The notes under the pieces are model-generated. The model saw only the letters and a program-made list of their open reading frames with translations. It ran no database searches and was not told where the DNA came from. A DNA stretch of 13,325 nucleotides from NCBI GenBank assembly GCA_964604675.1, contig CAZSAT010000167.1, positions 1 through 13,325 on the forward strand. Reading direction: 5' to 3'. This DNA is from CAZSAT01 sp964604675 (GTDB lineage Bacteria; Myxococcota_A; UBA796; CAJQPC01). A program made the position numbers and the translations under genes. Positions 7,936 through 13,325 of the stretch are shown here, one piece after another (position 1 is the stretch's first letter; every line of letters starts with the position of its first letter).

Positions 7936-9218
7936 TGGTGGGCCTGGGCCTGGTGCTGGCTTGTTCGGCGGACACGCCGCCGGCCGACGGCTTGGACTGC
8001 GTGCCGCTGAACGACTTCTCGGCCTACGACTACGACGCCAGCAAGCTGCCCCGCGCCGAGCTCCCGGTCGACGAGGCGAGCTGGTCGGAGCTACCCATGC
8101 CGCTTCCGCTGGAGGGGTGGGACAACGGGGACCGCAGCATGGTCTACGGCGCCGCCCTGGCTGGCTACTACATGATGAGGATGCAGCGCCCGGTGACGTG
8201 CCAGGACCGAGGCGTGCCCTGCTTTCCCTTCGGCTACCAGTACGACCCCCGCGAGGACACCTGGTCGGACGAGGACATGATCCACCGCCAGATCGTGGCC
8301 ACCTTCGCGCAGACCTGGCTCTACAAGGTGACCCGTCGTCCCGAGTTCCGGCTCTCGGCCGAAGCGGCCATCCAGAGCCTGATGCCGCGCATGCGGGTGC
8401 GCGGCTCCCAGCAGCGGATGCACGACATCGGCGCCTCGGCGCTGATGGTGATGGCCTTGACCCACCACGGCACGCTCACCGGCGACCGCTCGCGCGACGC
8501 CGCGATCGACGGCCTGGGCGTCTTCATCCTCGACAAGGTCCGGCCCGACGGTTCGTTCCGCCTCGGCGGCCCGCTGCAGTGGTACCAGCTGCACCAGGCG
8601 CTGTGGCGGCTGTGGGACTACACGGGCAACGCCAGGTACCTCGACGCCCTGGTGTTCGTGGGCCGGTACGGCTTCGAGCACCGGGACGAGCGCGGTGCCG
8701 GCGAGTACCTCGAGCTCCCCTACCTCTACGGCCTCTGGGCGCTGGAACCGCTCACCGAGCTCTACCAGGTGCGGCCCGAGGAGAGCTGGATCCCCGAGAT
8801 GGTGTACCTCGTGGGCGACTGGGTGCTCTCCAAGCAGTACACGGCCGACAACGCCAAGCGGTGCCGGTGGCTCGGTGGCTACATGCCCAACAACGATCGG
8901 GGCCACCCGAACTGGAACCACACGCTCAAGCTCGAGGCGATGGCCGACGCCTGGCGCTTCGCCGAGCTGCACGGCGACGAGGAGCGCGCCGCGGTGTACC
9001 GGGCGAGCGCGCTGAAGGGCGCGGACTTCGCCCTGCGCTTCCAGCACAGGCGGGACGAGACGGACCGCTACCTGGTGCCGGGCAAGGCCCTCGGGGGGAT
9101 CCCCTTGTACGGCGACAACCCGAGCGTGCGCGTCGACGTGCCCGGCCACGGGAGCATCGCCATCCTGAAGGTGGCGAGCTACTCGGGCATCGAGGACTTC
9201 GCAGGGGCGCTGGACTGA
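7932..9218 (+). CDS. Alpha/alpha-barrel (six-hairpin glycosidase-like) lipoprotein
   Basis: 428 residues from the ATG at 7932, overlapping the MEMO gene by ATGA; a second ATG follows at 7935. MMVGLGLVLAC is a short lipoprotein signal with lipid Cys11. The body is a series of helical hairpins of the six-hairpin glycosidase / C5-epimerase type: HRQIVATFAQTWLYKVT (118-134), HDIGASALMVMALTHHGTLT (164-183), QWYQLHQALWRLWDYTGNARYLDALVFV (217-243), LPYLYGLWALEPLTELYQV (262-280), WNHTLKLEAMADAWRFAELHGDEERAAVY (328-356), then KVASYSGIEDF near the end. Conserved-looking Asp, Glu, His and Trp between helices would line the barrel. Relatives act on polysaccharides (hydrolases, lyases, epimerases), but I cannot name a GH family or a catalytic pair, so an envelope glycan role is inference. 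It is the last gene of the operon and is followed at once by a strong hairpin. Confidence 0.8.
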   Translation: MMVGLGLVLACSADTPPADGLDCVPLNDFSAYDYDASKLPRAELPVDEASWSELPMPLPLEGWDNGDRSMVYGAALAGYYMMRMQRPVTCQDRGVPCFPFGYQYDPREDTWSDEDMIHRQIVATFAQTWLYKVTRRPEFRLSAEAAIQSLMPRMRVRGSQQRMHDIGASALMVMALTHHGTLTGDRSRDAAIDGLGVFILDKVRPDGSFRLGGPLQWYQLHQALWRLWDYTGNARYLDALVFVGRYGFEHRDERGAGEYLELPYLYGLWALEPLTELYQVRPEESWIPEMVYLVGDWVLSKQYTADNAKRCRWLGGYMPNNDRGHPNWNHTLKLEAMADAWRFAELHGDEERAAVYRASALKGADFALRFQHRRDETDRYLVPGKALGGIPLYGDNPSVRVDVPGHGSIAILKVASYSGIEDFAGALD

Positions 9219-9220
9219 GC

Positions 9221-9257
9221 GGTGTCGTGCATCGACGGCGTGTCGGTGCACGGCATC
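9221..9257 (+). terminator. Strong hairpin directly after the operon (terminator or 3' stabiliser)
   Basis: The arms 9221-9236 (GGTGTCGTGCATCGAC) and 9242-9257 (GTCGGTGCACGGCATC) form an uninterrupted 16-pair RNA stem, three of the pairs being G-U, around a five-base loop. It starts two bases after the stop at 9218. No T tract follows, so it is not a classical Rho-independent terminator. All three mismatches of the DNA inverted repeat are G-U pairs in plus-strand RNA and would be A-C in minus-strand RNA, which shows that the plus-strand transcript is the one that folds. Confidence 0.6.
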
Positions 9258-9534
9258 AGGGTGAGCCCGCCGCGGCTTGGGGCCCTTCGACCACCTGACC
9301 CGGGAGCTCGATGAGGTTCCAGAACATCCTGCGACGCAGGAGGCTCGCCGGGAGCCCCGGTGGCATGCGCTACCGGCTCATGGCCGGCACAGGCGACCAC
9401 CTCCTTGTGATGCTGCACACGAGCTCCGCCGGCTTCGAGCTGCTCTCCGCCTCCTCGTCGGCCGCGGCGGCATCGGGCTCCTGGCTGCGAGGGGCAGTGC
9501 TCTTTCTAGGCTTTCAGTAGATGTCGATTTAGAC

Positions 9535-9548
9535 TCCCGAGCTCGGGA
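9535..9548. promoter_or_regulatory. 14-bp perfect palindrome, candidate operator upstream of the RTX gene
   Basis: TCCCGAGCTCGGGA is self-complementary and lies 60 bases before the ATG at 9608. It sits seven bases before TACACT (9556-9561), a possible -10 box, so a bound dimeric regulator would overlap the promoter. The site is a single copy, the -35 region is not recognisable, and GAGCTC cores are common in GC-rich DNA, so the role is conjecture. Confidence 0.3.
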
Positions 9549-9597
9549 TCTGGCCTACACTGGAACCGCCTCCGGAAGGGGGCTGCACCAACGCACC

Positions 9598-9601
9598 GGA
9601 G
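9598..9601 (+). promoter_or_regulatory. Shine-Dalgarno GGAG pointing to the ATG at 9608
   Basis: GGAG lies six bases before the ATG at 9608, near-ideal spacing. That ATG opens MVALSLSS and then meets TGA at 9632-9634. The ATG at 9631, in the RTX frame, has only the CT tract before it and no ribosome-binding site. This is the main reason to think translation was meant to start at 9608 and pass through the CT tract. Confidence 0.6.
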
Positions 9602-9616
9602 TCCACGATGGTCGCC

Positions 9617-9628
9617 CTCTCTCTCTCT
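9617..9628 (+). repeat. (CT)6 dinucleotide tract at the start of the RTX gene
   Basis: Six CT units follow four codons-worth of bases after the ATG at 9608. With six units the frame ends after eight residues. With five (or eight) units it reads MVALSLFMSHANA (or MVALSLSLFMSHANA) and continues into ACPGAY and the whole RTX protein. The A-x-A before ACPG looks like a signal peptidase I site. Tracts of this kind inside signal-peptide codons are known to cause on/off switching of surface proteins (for example the CTCTT units of neisserial opa genes). Confidence 0.6.
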
Positions 9629-9630
9629 TC

Positions 9631-10503
9631 ATGAGCCATGCCAACGCCGCATGTCCGGGCGCTTATGCAACCGCGCCATGTGACGGTGGCGGGACGAACG
9701 AGGTCTGCATCCTCACGAGCAGCGACACCATGTGGACGTGTTCGCTCGATATCAACGGGGACACGGCTGCCGCACTCGCGTACGTCGTGTACGACACCAG
9801 CCTCGGTTACCACTACTCGGCTTGGGGCAACACCGCAGCGGGCACTGGCGCGAGCTACGACTTCTGTTGCCAAGTCGATGGGCTCAACGACGGTACGCAC
9901 GTCAGGACGGTCAAGCTCGCCGGCGGGAGCGGCAACGACTTCCTCTACTTCACCTACTCGACGGCCGACCTTCGGACCCACAGCGCGGAAGAGGGGTACC
10001 TGACCGGGAAGATGTACGGTCGGGACGGCGACGACACGATGTCGGGCTCGAAGGAGGGCGACGACGACCTCATCGTGGAGTACCTGTACGGTGAAGGCGA
10101 CAACGACCACATCGTGGCGAACGCGGGCGACGACAACGTCGATGGCGGCGCAGGTGTGGATGAGATCGACGGAAACAACGGCAAGGATCAGATCGAGGGT
10201 GGGGCAGGTGCCGACTTCCTCACGGGCGGCCCCGGCGACGACACGATCGATGGCGGTCCTGGCGCGGACCAGATCAGTGGTGGCGCTGGTTCAGACACCC
10301 TGACTGGAGCTGGTGGCGACGACGAGATCTGTGGCGGAGCGGACAACGACACGATGTTCGGTGGATCGTCCGATGACCACGACGAGATCTTCGGTGACAG
10401 CGGCAGCGACGCTGGAAACGCTGGGAGTAGCCTACTCGACAAGTGCGACTCTGGGCCGTACCTCGGATGCGAATTCGCAACGCTTACCGCATGTCCGTTC
10501 TAG
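9631..10503 (+). CDS. RTX-type calcium-binding repeat protein (natural start probably 9608, out of frame)
   Basis: 290 residues when counted from the ATG at 9631. After an N-terminal Cys-containing domain (residues 8-97: CPGAYATAPC, NEVCILTSSDTMWTCSLDING, SYDFCCQVDG), residues 98-262 are a run of about 14 RTX nonapeptides of GGxGxDxxx form (GGSGNDFLY, GRDGDDTMS, GGAGVDEID, GGAGADFLT, GGPGDDTID, GGPGADQIS, GGAGSDTLT), a calcium-filled parallel beta-roll. A short Cys-containing tail ends in LTACPF. RTX proteins fold after export when they meet calcium. No classical C-terminal type I secretion signal is obvious; a Sec signal appears only if the CT tract shifts frame (see 9617-9628). Codon use is poorer in G/C at the third position than in the operon upstream. 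A lipoprotein gene follows after 49 bases with no terminator between, so the two may be co-transcribed. Confidence 0.85.
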   Translation: MSHANAACPGAYATAPCDGGGTNEVCILTSSDTMWTCSLDINGDTAAALAYVVYDTSLGYHYSAWGNTAAGTGASYDFCCQVDGLNDGTHVRTVKLAGGSGNDFLYFTYSTADLRTHSAEEGYLTGKMYGRDGDDTMSGSKEGDDDLIVEYLYGEGDNDHIVANAGDDNVDGGAGVDEIDGNNGKDQIEGGAGADFLTGGPGDDTIDGGPGADQISGGAGSDTLTGAGGDDEICGGADNDTMFGGSSDDHDEIFGDSGSDAGNAGSSLLDKCDSGPYLGCEFATLTACPF

Positions 10504-10552
10504 CGGCGGGAGGCTGTTGCGGGTTTTGCGTACGACGGGAGTGGTCAACTAC

Positions 10553-12445
10553 ATGATCTCGAGCCTGTTGGTTTGTGTCGCGTGCGTCGAACAGGACTTC
10601 TCCAGCGTTCCGGAGGAGGGGGACGCGCCGGGGTTCTCGGAGGACGGTGGGTCTCCCGTGGATGTCCTTGCGCCAGCGCTCCCAGACAGTTGCGCTGACG
10701 TCAGCTGGTCGCCGCCTTCTAGTCCGTCTCCGTGCAGCGTTACGCTCGCTGACCCATTCGAACTGGTGGTCACCCGATACGTGGACGCCTCCTCGGAGGG
10801 AGAGACTGACGTCTACGCGTTTGCGAGCATAGGCGCCTTTGTCGATGCGAACTTTGACGGTGCGATCGACCATATGGATGGGGCAGTGTCCATGTCGGGT
10901 AGCTCCGTTGGTGCGTGGACGATGAGCCTCGACGAGAGCGTTAGCTACCAAGTCGGGGTGGGCACCGAATTCGACGAGACTGAATCTCAGCCCGTCGTCG
11001 GTGACGTCGATCGAGAGGCTGGCGCTGAGCTCTTTGTGGGACTTGTTCAGGACGGCGTGCCTGGCATCGTCGCGTACGCTGGCACGGAACAGCTGTGGCT
11101 GTCAGGCCTTTCAGAGCAATCGGGGAGCTTCTATCACTCGCTCTGGCTGGCGGATCTGTCCGGTGATCTCACGCCCGAGGTGGTCGCTGGCTTGGCGGTC
11201 GTTGACGCCCAGACGGGGGAAGTACGGGGATGGCTGGATGGTGCTTCGGAACTGAGCGACGGGACCGTTCGCGCTGCCCACGACCTCGACCTGGACGGAA
11301 GCGATGACCTCCTTGCTTGGAAGGACCCGACGAGTGAGCTCGTGGTCGTGGATGCATCAGGCCAGCGGATCCACAAAGCTGAGTACTTGTCGTCGCACGA
11401 GCAGAGAGACATCGAGCCGCCGCACGTGGCTATCGGCAACTTCGACGACGACGCCGAGGGAGAAATCCTGGTCGTTCAGGACTACTGGGTGGCTGTCCTC
11501 GATAGCGATGGAAGTCGGTTGGCGACGGCAACCTTCGACAGCGAGAACCCGCCGAAGCTCCGGAATCCCATCTGCCCCACTGTGGCGCAGCTCGATGACG
11601 ATGAGCAGGTGGAGTTCCTGGTCGGCTCGGAGGGAAGAGTGATCGCTCTCGATGGCGACCTGACGCTGCTCTGGTTTCACGACTCGCAGGGGGAACATCA
11701 GCATAGTTGGACCAATCTCGTCGCAGCGGACCTCGATGGAGACGGGCTCCACGAGACGGTGCTGCAAGAGGACGCCGCCGTGGTGGTGCTGGGGCCTGAT
11801 GGTTCGATCTTGTCCCAGGTCACCACCTCGTTCTCGCACAGTACCGGAGCGAACACCCTCGCCGTGTACGACGTGGATCAGGACTCCCTCGCCGAGGTCA
11901 TGGTCCCTGGATTCCTCGGTGAAACCCCGGCTACCGCTATCCTGGAATCCGTGGAGGGAGGCTGGCCACTCGTCGACAGCGACATGCCCTGGAATGCGAA
12001 CGCGCCCTATCCAGGCTCGCGGAACGCCGACGGGTCCCTGCCAGCCCCGAGCGAGCGGATACACTGGGCCGAGCCGGCGACGAACGTCTGGAATGCGGTG
12101 CCGTTGGGGACCGAAGAAATGCCCGATCTCACGGTCGAGATCGTCGACGTCTGCGTCGACGCCTGCGACGCGGAAGCCAGGGTCACCGTCGGCGTGGCGA
12201 ACATCGGGACGGGTGCCAGTCGAAGAGAGGTGGAGGTGTCCGTCCTCATCACCAGCATGGAAGCCGAGTACATCACTGTGAGCGTCGGCCCTCTCGGTCC
12301 CGGTGAGTCGGAGCTGTTCGAGGTGTCTGTAGCGGCCGTCTTGCTTCCGGATGGCCTCACGGTGCGGGTGGATGACGCCCAGCACGTGGCCGAGTGCTCG
12401 GAGGACAACAACCACGACACCTGGGACGAGGGCTGGTGCCCATGA
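10553..12445 (+). CDS. Lipoprotein with VCBS/FG-GAP-like seven-bladed propeller and C-terminal CARDB domain
   Basis: 630 residues from the ATG at 10553. MISSLLVCVAC is a short lipoprotein signal with lipidation at Cys11. In-frame TTG codons at 10517 and 10526 would add Arg residues to it and follow a GGGAGG at 10508-10513, so the start is open. After an acidic, Ser/Pro-rich linker come seven propeller-type units (GDVDREAGAELFVGL, LADLSGDLTPEVVAGL, DLDLDGSDDLLAW, IGNFDDDAEGEILVV, VAQLDDDEQVEFLVG, ADLDGDGLHETVL, YDVDQDSLAEVMV). Residues 524-630, from PDLTVEIVDVC, form a CARDB domain (VTVGVANIGTGA, LGPGESELFEV, VDDAQHVAECSEDNN) ending WDEGWCP, an ending typical of a Myxococcota surface-protein family. 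Role: probably outer-membrane or surface adhesion or binding; the ligand is unknown. Third codon positions use clearly more A and T than in the 5921-9218 operon. Confidence 0.88.
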   Translation: MISSLLVCVACVEQDFSSVPEEGDAPGFSEDGGSPVDVLAPALPDSCADVSWSPPSSPSPCSVTLADPFELVVTRYVDASSEGETDVYAFASIGAFVDANFDGAIDHMDGAVSMSGSSVGAWTMSLDESVSYQVGVGTEFDETESQPVVGDVDREAGAELFVGLVQDGVPGIVAYAGTEQLWLSGLSEQSGSFYHSLWLADLSGDLTPEVVAGLAVVDAQTGEVRGWLDGASELSDGTVRAAHDLDLDGSDDLLAWKDPTSELVVVDASGQRIHKAEYLSSHEQRDIEPPHVAIGNFDDDAEGEILVVQDYWVAVLDSDGSRLATATFDSENPPKLRNPICPTVAQLDDDEQVEFLVGSEGRVIALDGDLTLLWFHDSQGEHQHSWTNLVAADLDGDGLHETVLQEDAAVVVLGPDGSILSQVTTSFSHSTGANTLAVYDVDQDSLAEVMVPGFLGETPATAILESVEGGWPLVDSDMPWNANAPYPGSRNADGSLPAPSERIHWAEPATNVWNAVPLGTEEMPDLTVEIVDVCVDACDAEARVTVGVANIGTGASRREVEVSVLITSMEAEYITVSVGPLGPGESELFEVSVAAVLLPDGLTVRVDDAQHVAECSEDNNHDTWDEGWCP

Positions 12446-12475
12446 CGACCTCGTGCGCTCGCCACCCGTCAATGT

Positions 12476-12490
12476 CCTCTCGGTGAGAGG
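12476..12490 (+). terminator. Weak hairpin after the propeller-CARDB gene
   Basis: CCTCTC and GAGAGG form a six-pair stem around the loop GGT, 30 bases after the stop at 12445. There is no T tract. It is the only hairpin I see here that could close the RTX/propeller transcript, and it is short enough to be chance. Confidence 0.25.
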
Positions 12491-12609
12491 CAGGCGCTAC
12501 CTGGCCGGAGGGGTGGGACGAGGCCATGGTGGGGCGAGTCCAGAGCTTCATGACCACCGCCGCCAGCCCGTAGGCGTGTGGCCGCGACGCCGACAGCAAC
12601 ACGACGGTG

Positions 12610-12792
12610 GCGTCCTTCGCCTCCTTCAGTCGGTAGGACTCGCCCGTCGATGCGCACGATCTCCGACCGGTGCACCAGGCGGTCCACCAGCGTCACGACG
12701 CAGGGCGCGTTCGGGAAGACCTCAGACCACTCCGCGAAGGGCTTGTTCGTCGTCACCAAGGTCGGGTTGTCGTCCTGGGTGTACCGGTACCG
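12610..12792 (-). pseudogene. IS21-family IstB (transposition helper ATPase) remnant, frameshifted
   Basis: On the minus strand, about 60 codons match the C-terminal end of IstB: DDNPTLVTTNKPFAEW, EVFPNAPCVV, LVDRLVHRSEIVRIDG. After IDG (codon at 12645-12643) the frame goes wrong, giving RVLPTEGG; deleting one G of that GGG restores ESYRLKEAKDA, the usual IstB ending. So there is a one-base insertion in the CCC run at 12643-12645. The N-terminal three quarters, with Walker A and B, are missing; the homology starts abruptly next to the TACCGGTA repeats. No IstA gene and no IS ends are recognised. It is a dead fragment. Confidence 0.75.
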
Positions 12793-12800
12793 TACCGGTA
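12782..12800. repeat. Tandem pair of TACCGGTA palindromes at the edge of the IstB remnant
   Basis: TACCGGTA occurs at 12782-12789 and again at 12793-12800, an 11-base period, joined by CCG. Each copy is self-complementary. The pair lies exactly where IstB similarity begins, so it may mark the deletion or insertion joint, or be a small palindromic repeat element. A GC-richer lookalike (GGCACCGGCACGGTGCC) lies near 13083. Confidence 0.5.
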
Positions 12801-12974
12801 TGGAAGACACCGGTGCGTCTGTCGTCGGATGGGTCTCTTGCACCATACCGGGCGTCCGGTGAACCTCGCCCTCGCCCTTGCCTCGACGATGAGGTGGAGT
12901 GTGCTTCTGCCTCTTCGGGTGCTTCAACTCTGGCGGCTCGGCTGCGGCGCACGACCATGGTCAGGCGTGGGGGC
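12801..12974. other. Unassigned spacer between the IstB remnant and the patatin-side genes
   Basis: No convincing gene, repeat or RNA. Minus-strand frames are His/Pro/Arg-rich (for example KHPKRQKHTPPHRRGKG) and do not continue IstB. Together with the remnant this makes 12446-12974 gene-free apart from decayed sequence. Confidence 0.45.
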
Positions 12975-13067
12975 TCACGATCCGTCCAGCTGCCAGGCCA
13001 GATCCGCGCTGGTGTCGTCGGTGTCCAGCACCACGGACTCGGGTGTAGTAGCCTTGAAGAGGTTCAT
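12975..13067 (-). CDS. Very short frame overlapping the patatin-like gene end
   Basis: A 30-codon frame beginning MNLFKATTPESVVLDTDD and ending WQLDGS. Its ATG overlaps the TGA of the patatin-like gene by four bases (ATGA), the arrangement of a translationally coupled gene. It could be a small protein, or the 5' stub of a longer gene cut off by the mobile-element sequence downstream. The evidence is the overlap and a non-arginine-rich composition only. Confidence 0.25.
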   Translation of the reverse strand: MNLFKATTPESVVLDTDDTSADLAWQLDGS

Positions 13068-13325
13068 GGGAGCGTGTTGTTCGGCACCGGCACGGTGCCG
13101 CTTCTCAGCGACGCGACGCAGCGAGCGAAGGCCCGCGAGAGCCTGGTCTGGGCGCGCACCTGCGCGATCTTCGGCCACACCGAGCGCTGCCCCTCCAGGA
13201 TGAAGGTCTCCAGGTCGGCGCGCGAGGGGTTCGACACGACCTTGCTGAGCAGGCGCAGGTCGAGCCGCGGGTGGATGTCGATGTCGCCGCGGTAGTCCTG
13301 GTTCACCAGGGCGTGGGCGTGGTCG
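13064..13325 (-). CDS. C-terminal part of a patatin-like phospholipase (DUF3336-type), 5' end outside window
   Basis: The minus-strand frame enters at the window edge and ends at a TGA at 13066-13064; 87 codons are visible. NQDYRGDIDIHPRLDLR, then KVVSNPSRADLETFILEGQRS and VWPKIAQVRAQTRLSRAF match the end of the patatin-domain triacylglycerol lipase/phospholipase group that also carries DUF3336 (pattern 'Q.Y.GDI.I.P...... .L.NP....L...I.EG.R..WP....IR.QT.I.R'). The GxSxG nucleophile and the DG motif lie outside the window. In this family a Ser-Asp dyad cleaves acyl chains from lipids. The visible GTG at 13306 is internal, not a start. Confidence 0.75.
   Translation of the reverse strand, partial: DHAHALVNQDYRGDIDIHPRLDLRLLSKVVSNPSRADLETFILEGQRSVWPKIAQVRAQTRLSRAFARCVASLRSGTVPVPNNTLP

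Larger units (their letters stand above)
9258..9607. other. Intergenic region before the RTX gene
   Basis: No gene is firmly supported. A 69-codon frame at 9311-9520 (+) has GGGAG four bases before its ATG, but its product (MRFQNILRRRRLAGSPGG at the start, then Ser/Ala-rich) resembles nothing I know. A minus-strand frame over the same bases is His/Pro-rich and unconvincing. The last 80 bases hold a 14-bp palindrome, a TACACT possible -10 box at 9556-9561 and the ribosome-binding site of the RTX gene. Confidence 0.5.

Noticed and set aside
9311..9520. 69-codon plus-strand frame with GGGAG before its ATG
   Set aside because: Composition (Arg run, then Ser/Ala) and lack of any recognisable feature do not support a gene; kept only as a note in the intergenic entry.
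9277..9630. Longer start of the RTX frame at an upstream start codon (9277)
   Set aside because: The added 118 residues are His/Arg-rich and unlike a signal or domain, and overlap the promoter-like region; the ribosome-binding site points to 9608.
10010..10420. Internal DNA repeats in the RTX region as a non-coding repeat array
   Set aside because: They follow the nonapeptide codon pattern GGxGxDxxx and are explained by the protein.
10313..10552. Longer start of the propeller-CARDB frame inside the RTX gene
   Set aside because: It would overlap the RTX repeats out of frame and bury the lipoprotein signal at 10553.

Overview
The window is high-GC bacterial DNA with a strongly Myxococcota-like (deltaproteobacterial) gene content. 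The pointers are a Thr-Asp tail leading into a MopE-type metal-binding motif (DxDGDG..GDCDD..P.A.EVCDN.VD.DCDG), 7-blade FG-GAP propeller proteins, many short lipoproteins, RTX repeats, and a C-terminal family ending in CARDB plus 'WCP'. No rRNA, tRNA or CRISPR array is visible. Most genes encode exported proteins, so this reads as a cell-envelope or secretome region rather than a housekeeping one. Two stretches (about 3.1-3.6 kb and 12.6-12.8 kb) carry what look like decayed transposition genes.

Layout. 1-1590 (+): 3' part of an FG-GAP propeller protein with a (ACCGAC)9 repeat coding TDTD. 1669-1854 and 1913-2674 (-): a small two-helix membrane protein and a 13-cysteine secreted protein, divergent from 2776-3072 (+), a 98-aa lipoprotein built around one MopE-type motif. 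3073-3605: no intact gene, with a possible transposase remnant and an inverted repeat. 3606-4739 (+): a 377-aa protein I do not recognise. 4841-5413 (+): half of a ferritin-like protein. 5467-5898 (+): a small Cys-rich lipoprotein with a GTG start. 5921-9218 (+): a tight three-gene operon with 4-base ATGA overlaps, encoding a beta-lactamase-fold serine hydrolase, a MEMO-family (AmmeMemoRadiSam protein B type) lipoprotein and an alpha/alpha-barrel (six-hairpin-type) lipoprotein, closed by a 16-bp RNA hairpin two bases after the last stop. 9608/9631-10503 (+): an RTX calcium-binding protein whose natural start lies out of frame behind a (CT)6 tract. 10553-12445 (+): a propeller plus CARDB lipoprotein. 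12610-12792 (-): an IS21 IstB remnant with a one-base frameshift. 13064-end (-): the C-terminal part of a patatin-like phospholipase that runs off the window.

The strongest candidates for undescribed biology are the operon at 5921-9218, in which a MEMO homologue (normally cytosolic) carries a lipoprotein signal and is translationally coupled to two predicted envelope hydrolase-fold proteins, and the (CT)6 tract at 9617-9628. Removing one CT unit (or adding two) would join a well-placed Shine-Dalgarno/ATG to the RTX protein through a signal-peptide-like sequence, which suggests phase variation or a sequencing error. A third observation is that three genes have a TANNNT box 5-6 bases before the ATG and no clear ribosome-binding site in two of the three, consistent with leaderless transcription.

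All calls come from reading the sequence by eye; homology statements rest on remembered family motifs, not on searches.
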